Assembly (NCBI RefSeq): GCF_900188175.1
Contig: NZ_FZOQ01000019.1
Coordinates: 1 to 64,000 of the forward strand
Length of the DNA stretch: 64,000 bases
Reading direction: 5' to 3'
From: Pontibacter ummariensis
GTDB taxonomy: Bacteria > Bacteroidota > Bacteroidia > Cytophagales > Hymenobacteraceae
Below, piece by piece: positions 7,412 through 15,829 of this stretch. Every line of letters begins with the position of its first letter. Within the stretch, counting starts at the first letter, position 1. The notes under the pieces were generated by a model that saw only the letters and a program-made list of their open reading frames with translations, was not told the origin of the DNA and searched no databases. The position numbers were made by a program, and so were the translations under genes.

Positions 7412-9539
7412 AAGTGACATTGAATTCTATAACAGCTATTTTGCGGGGCTGGAAAGATGTCGACTTGAACAAAATTTTAGGCTTCTTGATGAAGAGCCTT
7501 TTTACCACGGCCGAATCTGTATCGATACGGCCAAAGACCCGTTAGACTTTGAAGTGCTTCTGCCCGAAGATTACCCTTTTGGCGAAGCACACTTTTACTG
7601 CAGAACGATAAAAGGGTACAACCATCAAAATCTTACTGCCACAGAAACGCTTGGAGGAAATGCTTGCCTTAATACTCCGTTTGTAGACCACCTACATACC
7701 AGGCTCTCTTTGGATGTTGAAAAGCTATACCAGTGGATAGAGGATTTCTATATCAATGAAACCCGCCAAGAGTATGAATACCCTGCCTTCAAAACACAGG
7801 GCAAGGCTCACCTGCTTTTCTCCGAGACAGCAAATGATTTAACACCAGACAGATTTAGAGAGAACCTGTATGGGACCATGACCTATACGGTTCTTAACCA
7901 AAGGCTAACATCTAACGGAAAAGCGGAAACTTATACTCTGCTGGCTCAACAGTTAGGAGGAAAGGAATCCTCTTGGTCTAAAGCTTACAAGGGCGGTGAT
8001 CTCTATCAGGGTGTTTGGGTATTTGTGGCAAAGGAGCCGGTCGTAAGGCACCGGTTGAAGATGGATTCTTGGGAACAGCTCCGAGACTTACTTCCATCGT
8101 CATTCTCTGACTTCTTCTTAGACTTCTGTAAAAAGAGTGCCAGGTATACGCTTGGTCCTGATGGGTTACGAGAGTATTTTCTTTTGGCTTTGGGCTATGC
8201 AATCCCAACCTTAGACAATAAGCAAGAAGTCCATTGGGATCTCCTGTTGGTTCCAGTCAAAGACTTTAGGAGGACAGAGTTAAAGCGGCGCCCCAAGTAT
8301 ATCAAGAACCTCACTGAGCCCCTGTTCTGGGATGGGACAACGAACAGTAGTTACCAAAGATTCTTTGGCCGTGGAATGCTCAGTAAGGCTTTGGTGTTCA
8401 AGAACATTCTAATAATAGGTGCGGGAGCTATAGGCAGTTCGTTGTCAGAACTGCTTGTGCGAGGAGGTCTAACAAAACTGACTTTATCTGACAGTGATAC
8501 AGTTGAGCCTGGTAATGTTTGCAGGAGTAAATTAACCTTTAAGCACACGAATATAGCTAAGGTGCTGAATTTGCGTCTAAGCTTACTGGATATTTCTCCC
8601 TTCGTCGATATAGAGACAATCGCAGCGATACAGCCGACGAGTCCCAAAGGCAGATATTACGAGAACACAGCATCTGTATTAAACCAGTTTGACCTGATAT
8701 TCGATTGCTCTGCCGATAATCAGGTGCTACAAATGCTGTCCTACGGAAATGTAATTTCTCCCATCGTTAGTCTTTCCATTACAAATAAAGCAAGACACCT
8801 GCTGTGCTTATCTTCATGGGACAGCCCTCGGCTTATTGAGATGAAGTCTAGACTTCTAGATTGGCTTAAAGCGGATCATTATCCAACATTTAAGCCTGGC
8901 ACTGGATGCTGGCACTTTACATTCGAGGCTAGCTATCCTGAAATTAACGCGCTGCTTAATAAAGCACTAAATAATATCAACACGTCAACTTTGAACGGAC
9001 AGAAACCTGAAACATTTATTCTTTCTGCCGAAACCAATTCATCTATCAGCAAGTTGTCTTTCATAAAATATCAGCAACCAGAACTTGGGCTTAAACTTAA
9101 GGTATCTTCAGCCACTGTAGAAACAGTCCTAGCTAATTCTGATTCCTTCTTTCCAAATGAATATGGAGGTCTTTTGATGGGCTCCTACTCAGATGATCTT
9201 TCGGAGGCATTAATTTTTGATGTAATATTACCTTCCAAATTTAAAAGCTCACCCACATCTTTTGTCCCTGATACAGATGAGCTTAATAAGAAGCTGAATA
9301 AATACGGGAAAGAGCATGATTCAGGGGTTGAATATTTGGGTGAGTGGCACTCTCACCCTAAAGGCAGTGGTCAGTACTCACCTCAAGACTTTGCTTCTTT
9401 GAAAAAGGTAGCGGAGGCTGGAAGTGTGGCGGTAGCTAATCCCCTTTTACTAATCGCGTCAGGGTACAAAGGAGAGATGCAGCTTAGCTTCTATGTTTTC
9501 TCTAAAAATAAATTGTATAAATTTTCACCTTATAACTGA
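7404..9539 (+). CDS. CBASS E2-E1-JAB triple-fusion protein (Cap2+Cap3)
   Basis: One 711-aa protein carries three ubiquitin-pathway modules. Residues 1-140 are E2-like, with a candidate catalytic Cys88 in GGNACLNTPF. About 330-520 is a ThiF/E1 adenylation domain with the glycine-rich ILIIGAGAIGSS loop. About 580-711 is a JAB/JAMM metalloprotease with EWHSHP (His650, His652) and an Asp about ten residues on (YSPQD), plus an upstream Glu near 586. In type II CBASS, Cap2 (E2-E1) attaches the CD-NTase C-terminus to a target and Cap3 (JAB) removes it; usually they are separate genes. The start at 7404 was chosen over an in-frame start at 7371 because it overlaps the CD-NTase stop as ATGCATAA. Confidence 0.87.
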   Translation: MHKSDIEFYNSYFAGLERCRLEQNFRLLDEEPFYHGRICIDTAKDPLDFEVLLPEDYPFGEAHFYCRTIKGYNHQNLTATETLGGNACLNTPFVDHLHTRLSLDVEKLYQWIEDFYINETRQEYEYPAFKTQGKAHLLFSETANDLTPDRFRENLYGTMTYTVLNQRLTSNGKAETYTLLAQQLGGKESSWSKAYKGGDLYQGVWVFVAKEPVVRHRLKMDSWEQLRDLLPSSFSDFFLDFCKKSARYTLGPDGLREYFLLALGYAIPTLDNKQEVHWDLLLVPVKDFRRTELKRRPKYIKNLTEPLFWDGTTNSSYQRFFGRGMLSKALVFKNILIIGAGAIGSSLSELLVRGGLTKLTLSDSDTVEPGNVCRSKLTFKHTNIAKVLNLRLSLLDISPFVDIETIAAIQPTSPKGRYYENTASVLNQFDLIFDCSADNQVLQMLSYGNVISPIVSLSITNKARHLLCLSSWDSPRLIEMKSRLLDWLKADHYPTFKPGTGCWHFTFEASYPEINALLNKALNNINTSTLNGQKPETFILSAETNSSISKLSFIKYQQPELGLKLKVSSATVETVLANSDSFFPNEYGGLLMGSYSDDLSEALIFDVILPSKFKSSPTSFVPDTDELNKKLNKYGKEHDSGVEYLGEWHSHPKGSGQYSPQDFASLKKVAEAGSVAVANPLLLIASGYKGEMQLSFYVFSKNKLYKFSPYN

Positions 9540-9568
9540 TACTTTCGGCTATCAAAAGTTAAAATAAA

Positions 9569-10375
9569 ATGAAAAATTTAGTTCTTTTTGTTGTTCTAGT
9601 CATGATGTGTTTCTCTGTCCATGCTAAAGAACCTAATACTTCCATTGAAAACCGAGTTCAACAGTTAGAAACTTACAACCAAGAAATAATTCAAAAGAAA
9701 GTAGACAACCTGGAGAAAGAAGTACACCTGAAGCTACAGGAGAAGCAACAAGAGATCGATATACAGCTGACGGAAAAAAAGAATGAGATAGACGATAAGC
9801 TTACGCTCCTAAACACAGTAGCCGTAGTTGGTGGTCTCCTGTTAGCTCTTGGAATAGGAGGCTTAATTTACCAGTTCTTTTGGGGTATGAAAAAGCTCGC
9901 CGAAAACACTCTAAAGGAAAAACTTCAGACGTACCTGTTTGAAAACACTCAATCAATGATGGAGTTGGTGAACAGTCATAGGGTAGAAAGCAAAGTAAAG
10001 AAAGAGAAGCTCGTGAGGGTCGTTAGTGGATCTGATGATGAAACGGATCTCATGAAAACCTTGCTTAAACGAATGGGCTTTAAAAATATAGAGTGCACCA
10101 CCGTTGACATCTATATACCTTTTCCTCCGTCTGATCTGCTTATATTCTGTAACATTAGGAAAAACTTAGACACAGAAACAATTGTAAGTTACCTGGAAGA
10201 AAGCAATGCAGAAGATGTGTTTGTTTACTACGGAGGAAGGCTAGAACTTCCTCAAGATAAGTCTCACTTTAGCGAGAGGCTTAATTACGCTAACAGCAGA
10301 TTCACTGTTTATCATCAAATAGTAAACACACTCATATTTAAGGATATTTTGCAGGAGCAGGCACTAGATGCTTGA
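9569..10375 (+). CDS. Putative CBASS membrane effector
   Basis: A 268-aa protein in the effector position of the CBASS operon, 29 bases after the fusion gene. It has an N-terminal signal-like hydrophobic stretch (1-19), a Lys/Glu/Gln-rich coiled coil (about 27-80) and one transmembrane segment (about 83-106, VVGGLLLALGIGGLIY). A C-terminal alpha/beta domain (about 145-268) begins with a strand-loop-helix VRVVSGSDDETDLMK, and strands LLIFCN and VFVYYGG suggest a Rossmann or flavodoxin-like fold that could sense a cyclic nucleotide. Membrane disruption on ligand binding is inferred from context. I do not recognise a named Pfam family. Confidence 0.72.
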   Translation: MKNLVLFVVLVMMCFSVHAKEPNTSIENRVQQLETYNQEIIQKKVDNLEKEVHLKLQEKQQEIDIQLTEKKNEIDDKLTLLNTVAVVGGLLLALGIGGLIYQFFWGMKKLAENTLKEKLQTYLFENTQSMMELVNSHRVESKVKKEKLVRVVSGSDDETDLMKTLLKRMGFKNIECTTVDIYIPFPPSDLLIFCNIRKNLDTETIVSYLEESNAEDVFVYYGGRLELPQDKSHFSERLNYANSRFTVYHQIVNTLIFKDILQEQALDA

Positions 10376-10380
10376 TGCAT

Positions 10381-10424
10381 TTTTATCCGACATTTAACCG
10401 ACATTAAGGACTTTTATCCGACAT
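10381..10424. repeat. Short direct repeats of TTTTATCCGACAT
   Basis: Exact copies of TTTTATCCGACAT lie at 10381-10393 and 10412-10424, with a partial copy AACCGACAT at 10396-10404 between them. They fill the gap between the convergent CBASS effector and AlbA_2 genes. The role is unknown. Confidence 0.6.
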
Positions 10425-10425
10425 A

Positions 10426-11742
10426 CTAGCTTCTGTAAACATAGAGAGTGGCCTTCTTTTCCCCTTCTTTAGTAAGCAGCCCCTTTTCCACCAATTCGGT
10501 CAGGTCCCTTAGAGCGGTTCTGTCCGTCACGGCGAATCTCTCCTTGTACCTGCTGCTCCGAATCCTTCCCTCACCCTTCCAGTGCAGTAAAGCATCCTCC
10601 TGCCTTTCATTCAAATGGAATTCCTTCAGAAGCTCCTCTGTGTAGATGTCCTTGAAAAGCGTGACAGAAATACCGCCGGCGATGGTCTCTATGCGGGGCT
10701 CAGGAAGTCCGTGGCGTCGGCACTCCTCCATGACTTTCACAGTGCCCCTACCCCAAGCTTCGATCAGGCCACCCTTGAAGCAGACATCCGCCAGCACGGG
10801 GTTCTTGGGAAGAGACGGGTGCTTCCGCTTCAGGTCTTCTATCGACAGGTTATCCGGCAGTGTTCCCTCGTTCCAGACGGTGAGCCGGTCGCTATAGACA
10901 CTCACCTGGATGGGAGCTGTCATGTACGTGCGGTGCACAATGGCGTTGAGCAGGATCTCGCGGAGTGCCTCAAACGGATACTCAGAACCCTCTATGCGGT
11001 GAAGCCCCTGGTAGGAAACAGGGGCCGTGAGGTACTTCTTCTGTAGCAGTTCCAAGGTAAGGTCAGCCAGCTGAAAGGCATTTCCCTCCACTAAGTCTTG
11101 GAAGAGCAAGTCAGCGTCAGAACTTCCGAACCGGCCAATCTTCACATAAGCCGTGGGGAAGAATGCCCGCACATCTTTCCCGAATAGCAGCAGAGCCGCT
11201 CGCTTCAGGTCATCTCCCTTCAGCAGCCTCAGGTTTCTCAGGAGCTCCTGCATGCTGTCATCCGCCGCGGAAGGTAGACGCCTGCTGTTGCTGGCTCCCC
11301 TCTTGAAAGCCTCGATGCCGGTTTCGCCTATGTCCTGCAAAGTAGCGCTGGGTTCTACTACGTCGTCCCAGGTTTTGCCCGCCTTGCGGAGCAGGAACTC
11401 GTTTAGAGCGGCTCCGTTTAACTCCTGCTTCGTGCTGCCGCTCCTGAAATGGTACTTCCCGTGGTAAGAGATCGGCACATCATAGGGATGCACCACAATT
11501 TCGATAAAGTGCCTGCCACTCTCTTCATGAAGGTTCACGTCACAGAGGATGCCGAGATGATTCAACACCTTATTAGGAATGTCCTCCATCAGCTTTTTAT
11601 AGTCAGAGAGGCCGGTGACATGGCCGTCATCGTCCTTGCCAATGTAGATCCTGCCGCCCTTGGCGTTGGCAAAGCCGCAGATCCACTTCAGGTACTCGTC
11701 GCGCCAACTAACCTTCCACTCGATATTTTGACTCTCGGGCAT
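10426..11742 (-). CDS. AlbA_2 (Schlafen-like) ATP-binding regulator
   Basis: A 438-aa protein with an N-terminal AlbA_2/SLFN domain (about 1-120: NIEWK near the start, FANAKGGRIYIG, and FRSGSTKQELNG) and a central RecG-type/HATPase_c_4 region (about 220-370: EILLNAIVHRTY and the glycine-rich AWGRGTVKV). A C-terminal winged-helix segment ends it. Such proteins are annotated as putative transcriptional regulators or RecG-like helicases and occur often in defence islands. It is convergent with the CBASS operon. Function is inferred from the family only. Confidence 0.85.
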   Translation of the reverse strand: MPESQNIEWKVSWRDEYLKWICGFANAKGGRIYIGKDDDGHVTGLSDYKKLMEDIPNKVLNHLGILCDVNLHEESGRHFIEIVVHPYDVPISYHGKYHFRSGSTKQELNGAALNEFLLRKAGKTWDDVVEPSATLQDIGETGIEAFKRGASNSRRLPSAADDSMQELLRNLRLLKGDDLKRAALLLFGKDVRAFFPTAYVKIGRFGSSDADLLFQDLVEGNAFQLADLTLELLQKKYLTAPVSYQGLHRIEGSEYPFEALREILLNAIVHRTYMTAPIQVSVYSDRLTVWNEGTLPDNLSIEDLKRKHPSLPKNPVLADVCFKGGLIEAWGRGTVKVMEECRRHGLPEPRIETIAGGISVTLFKDIYTEELLKEFHLNERQEDALLHWKGEGRIRSSRYKERFAVTDRTALRDLTELVEKGLLTKEGEKKATLYVYRS

Positions 11743-12076
11743 TCAACTATCTGTTTTGTGAACTTCAAAAATAGTGGTTTACATCTATAAGCGCCAATGT
11801 GCTCTTTATAAATCAAACAGATGGCTTCTGCTGGTAAATAAGTTAAGGTTGTGAAATATTAATCTCAGTAATTGTCAAGTTTTATAACAGAAAAACTTGA
11901 CAAGGCAGTGTGAGTGAGTTTTGTTCCTGGCTTTAGAATGGAGGCTGAGTTATAGGGCATATTGAAAAAGCCACTGGTTTGCAGTCATAATAGAAGTAGT
12001 ACTATATATTCTCCTTCTTTTTTTATAAACTGCACTTATAAAATGACATCCCAGAAAACAAACCTTACCTTTTAAT

Positions 12077-15000
12077 ATGAGCCAAATCTCTACCGCTGCC
12101 GTTGAACAATTCATCAGCCGCTGGAAAGCCTCTGGCGCTTCGGAAAGAGCCAACTATCAGCTGTTTTTAACGGAGCTGTGCGAACTGCTGGGCGTGGAGA
12201 AGCCGATGCCGGCCACCGATAAGGTACACGAGGCGACTTATACTTTTGAGCGGCCGGTGGTGTTCGACGACGGTGAGGGCAAGACCAGCACCAACTTCAT
12301 CGACCTCTACAAAAAGGACTGCTTTGTGCTGGAGGCCAAGCAGGGCTCCGACAAGGCAGATATAAGCGAGGCGGAAAAGCTGGGCGCGGAGCGTGTAAAA
12401 ACAAAGACCGGCACTGCCACCCGCGACACCCGCACCTGGGAGCGTGAAATGAAAAAGGCAAAAGAGCAGGCCCTGCGTTATGCACGCTCTCTGCCGACTA
12501 CCGAAGGCTGGCCGCCCTTTCTGGCGGTGGTGGATGTGGGCTACTGCATCGATCTTTATGCCGACTTTGCGCGGCAGGGAAAGACCTATGTGCCGTTCCC
12601 CGATCCGCAGAACTACCGGATTACCTTAGCCGACTTTGAAAATGAGGAAGTGCGCGAACGCCTGCGCCTGCTCTTTACCGAACCGCTAGAACTAGATCCA
12701 AGCCGACGTGCCGCGCGTGTAACTAGGCAGCTGGCTGAGCGGCTGGCAAAGCTGGCGACATCGCTGGAGCAGACTGGCTACACACCGGAACAAGTATCAG
12801 GCTTTCTGATGCGTTGCCTGTTCACAATGTTTGCCGAAGACGTAGAGCTTTTGCCAAAGGACTCTTTTAAGGAGCTTTTGAAGTTGTACCGTCAGAACAT
12901 CCAGTACTTTCCTAGTGCACTAAAAGCCCTATGGGAGAGTATGGATAAAGGTGGTTTTGCACCTGCGTTACACAGAGAAATACCTCAGTTTAACGGCTAC
13001 TTGTTTAAAGACCCCGAGGCGCTGCCTATTACCGAAGCCCAATTAGATTTGCTTATACTTGCTGCTGAGGCCAACTGGGCCGATGTGGAGCCTGCCATTT
13101 TCGGTACGCTGCTGGAGCGAGCTTTGCAGCCGCGCGAGCGCCACAAGCTGGGTGCCCACTACACCCCCCGCGCCTACGTAGAGCGCTTGGTGATGCCCAC
13201 CGTGATTGAGCCGCTGCGCGAAGAGTGGGAAGCAGCCCGCACGGCCTCGGCCATACTCGAAGACAGCGGCGACGAAGCCGGAGCCCGCAAGGAGATCGAG
13301 AACTTTCACCGCCGGCTGTGCTCGGTGCGCGTGCTGGACCCGGCCTGCGGCAGCGGTAACTTCCTGTACGTCACCCTGGAGCACCTCAAAAGGCTGGAGG
13401 GCGAGGTAACCGAGTACCTGGAGCACTTCCCGGGGCAGCTGAAGATAGACATGACGGGCGGCTATACCGTAACACCGGCGCAGCTGCTGGGCCTGGAGGT
13501 AAACCCACGGGCAGCGGCCATCGCCGACGTGGTGCTCTGGATCGGCTACCTGCAATGGCACTTCCGGGCGCACGGCTCGGCCACCCGCCTGAGCAACCCC
13601 ATCCTGCGCGAGTACGGCAACATAAAGCAGCAGGACGCGGTGCTGAGCTACTCCGACCGCAAACCGCGCCTCGACGCCAACAAGCAGCCCGTTACCCGCT
13701 GGGACGGCCACAGCACCAAGCCGCACCCGGTTACCGGACAGGAAGTGCCAGACGAAACCGCCCGAACTATAGTTTACGATTACCTCGACCCCAAACCCGC
13801 CACCTGGCCCGAAGCCGATTTTATAGTTGGCAACCCGCCGTTTATTGGTGATAAAGCCATGCGCGGAGCTTTAGGAGATGGTTATGTAGATGCGCTTCGA
13901 AAAGCCTACAAAAGTATAGTTCCGGAGAGTGCCGACTTCGTGATGTTCTGGTGGCATAAAGCCGCTGAAATTGTTCGTGCTGATAAGGCAGAACGATTTG
14001 GCTTCATTACTACAAATAGTTTAAAGCAGACATTTAACCGCCGTGTAATTCAGGAACAATTAGATGCTTCTAATGCGCTTTCTATAGTTTACGCTATACC
14101 TGATCACCCTTGGGTAGATAGTGCTGATGGTGCAGCAGTAAGAATTGCTATGACTGTCGGAGACGCTGGAAAACAAGCTGGAAGATTGAGTAAAGTAGTT
14201 GTAGAGAAAGATAATGGAGATGAAAAAATTATTTCCTTTGATGAAAGTATAGCCAAGATTCATTCTGATTTATCCGTTGGAGCAGAAATAACATCTGCTG
14301 TATCGCTTAAGTCTAATCAGAGTATAAGCAGCTTTGGGATGATGTTGGCAGGCTCAGGTTTTATAGTTACACCTGATGAAGCTAAAGCTCTTGGCTTAGG
14401 TACCATTCCAGAACTTGAACAGAGAATTAGGCCTTACAGAAATGGTCGAGATTTAACATCAACTCCACGGGGAGTTATGCTGATTGATATGTTTCCTCTT
14501 TCAGAAGTCGAACTACGCACTAAATTTCCAGAAGTATATCAGCACCTAAGTATAAAAGTAAAGCCAGAGAGAGAACAGAACAATCGAAAGCGCCTAAAAG
14601 AGCAATGGTGGCTGTTTGGCGAATGTCGTCAAGGGTTAAGAGCCGCCTTAAAAGGATTACAGAAGTATATTTCAACTCCTGAAACAGCTAAACATAGATT
14701 CTTCGTCTCCCAAGACGCTTCAATTTTGCCTGATCATAAACTGGTAAATATTGCTTTGGAAGACGCTTATCATTTAGGGGTTTTATCAAGCAAGCATCAT
14801 GTTCTTTGGGCAATGGCAGCTGGTGGTAGATTAGGTGTAGGAAATGATTCTGTTTACAATAGCACCCGCTGTTTCCAAACCTTCCCCTTCCCTGCCGCCA
14901 CCGAAGCGCAGCAGGAGCAGATCCGAAGTATAGCCGAGGCCCTGGACGCGCACCGCAAGCAGCGGCAGGCGCAGCACCCCACGCTCACCATCACCGACAT

Positions 15001-15553
15001 GTATAATGTGCTGGAGAAACTGCGGTCGGGCGAGGCACTTACCCCCAAAGAGCAGAAAACCCACGAGCAGGGGCTGGTAAGTATACTTTTGCAGCTGCAC
15101 CAGGAGCTCGACGCCGCCGTGGCCGCCGCCTATGGCTGGCCCGCCAACCTTCCGGAAGAAGAAATACTCGAGCGCCTCGTGGCCCTGAACAAAGAACGCG
15201 CCGCCGAAGAAGCGCGCGGCCTCATCCGCTGGCTCCGCCCCGCCTACCAGAACCCGCAAGGCACCCAGCAAGGCGATTTAGGTATGGAAAGCAAAAAGAA
15301 AGGCAAAGCCGCCGCCGTGTCCGCCAAAGAGCAGCTGGCCTGGCCTAAGAACCTGTCGGAGCAGGCACAGGCCGTGCAACGCGCCCTGCAGCTGCACGAG
15401 CGCCCGGCCACCGCACAGGAGTTACTGCACCAGTTCAAGCCCGTGGCCAAAGCCCAGCAGCCCCAGCGTCTCCAGCAAATTAACAGCCTGCTGCAAACGC
15501 TTCATGGGTTGGGCTTATTGCGAAAAACAGAGCAGGAGCAGTATGTCAAATAG
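12077..15553 (+). CDS. Type IIG/IIL restriction-modification enzyme, single polypeptide
   Basis: A 1158-aa fusion. The N-terminal nuclease has a PD-(D/E)XK-type core, with FVLEAKQ near residues 83-89. A helical linker leads to an N6-adenine methyltransferase with motif [11 protein letters not shown] (about 420-429) and motif IV NPPF (about 587). A target-recognition region follows (about 620-930), then a helical C-terminus. MmeI-like enzymes with this order cut at a fixed distance from their site and protect the host by methylation, so the gene can act alone. Base composition changes inside the gene: about 13830-14870, the recognition region, is clearly AT-richer than its flanks, suggesting exchange of the specificity module. 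Confidence 0.88.
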   Translation: MSQISTAAVEQFISRWKASGASERANYQLFLTELCELLGVEKPMPATDKVHEATYTFERPVVFDDGEGKTSTNFIDLYKKDCFVLEAKQGSDKADISEAEKLGAERVKTKTGTATRDTRTWEREMKKAKEQALRYARSLPTTEGWPPFLAVVDVGYCIDLYADFARQGKTYVPFPDPQNYRITLADFENEEVRERLRLLFTEPLELDPSRRAARVTRQLAERLAKLATSLEQTGYTPEQVSGFLMRCLFTMFAEDVELLPKDSFKELLKLYRQNIQYFPSALKALWESMDKGGFAPALHREIPQFNGYLFKDPEALPITEAQLDLLILAAEANWADVEPAIFGTLLERALQPRERHKLGAHYTPRAYVERLVMPTVIEPLREEWEAARTASAILEDSGDEAGARKEIENFHRRLCSVRVLDPACGSGNFLYVTLEHLKRLEGEVTEYLEHFPGQLKIDMTGGYTVTPAQLLGLEVNPRAAAIADVVLWIGYLQWHFRAHGSATRLSNPILREYGNIKQQDAVLSYSDRKPRLDANKQPVTRWDGHSTKPHPVTGQEVPDETARTIVYDYLDPKPATWPEADFIVGNPPFIGDKAMRGALGDGYVDALRKAYKSIVPESADFVMFWWHKAAEIVRADKAERFGFITTNSLKQTFNRRVIQEQLDASNALSIVYAIPDHPWVDSADGAAVRIAMTVGDAGKQAGRLSKVVVEKDNGDEKIISFDESIAKIHSDLSVGAEITSAVSLKSNQSISSFGMMLAGSGFIVTPDEAKALGLGTIPELEQRIRPYRNGRDLTSTPRGVMLIDMFPLSEVELRTKFPEVYQHLSIKVKPEREQNNRKRLKEQWWLFGECRQGLRAALKGLQKYISTPETAKHRFFVSQDASILPDHKLVNIALEDAYHLGVLSSKHHVLWAMAAGGRLGVGNDSVYNSTRCFQTFPFPAATEAQQEQIRSIAEALDAHRKQRQAQHPTLTITDMYNVLEKLRSGEALTPKEQKTHEQGLVSILLQLHQELDAAVAAAYGWPANLPEEEILERLVALNKERAAEEARGLIRWLRPAYQNPQGTQQGDLGMESKKKGKAAAVSAKEQLAWPKNLSEQAQAVQRALQLHERPATAQELLHQFKPVAKAQQPQRLQQINSLLQTLHGLGLLRKTEQEQYVK

Positions 15554-15664
15554 TTTAGAAGAGGATTCTTTTACGTCTCCGTTGCTTATTGTCAGTAGCA
15601 CACTCGCAAGCAATTATGTGAGCTCCGATGCTGAGGAAGAAGACGGATTCTGTTTAAAGAGAAG

Positions 15665-15778
15665 ATGAAGCTGCTGACCACCGAACTGGCCACTCAGTTT
15701 GAAGAAAGCGCCTTGCTGGATAAGCGGATTCTGGGGAATCTAGAGGGAATTGGGTTTATGATGATTTATTTCAAATAG
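15665..15778 (+). pseudogene. Short gene remnant, possibly DUF2958-like start
   Basis: A 37-aa frame begins MKLLTTELATQFEE, which resembles the first residues of DUF2958 proteins found on mobile elements, and then stops. Nothing of the remaining family follows in any frame. It lies between the restriction enzyme and the reverse transcriptase. The identification is weak. Confidence 0.3.
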
Positions 15779-15829
15779 CTATGAACAACTTAAAAAAAAC
15801 TTCAGTTTGGATATTTCATTGATTATGAG

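Noticed and set aside
13043-13726. 227-codon frame opposite the restriction-modification gene
   Set aside because: It is a shadow in a GC-rich part of a confidently assigned gene and has no family features.
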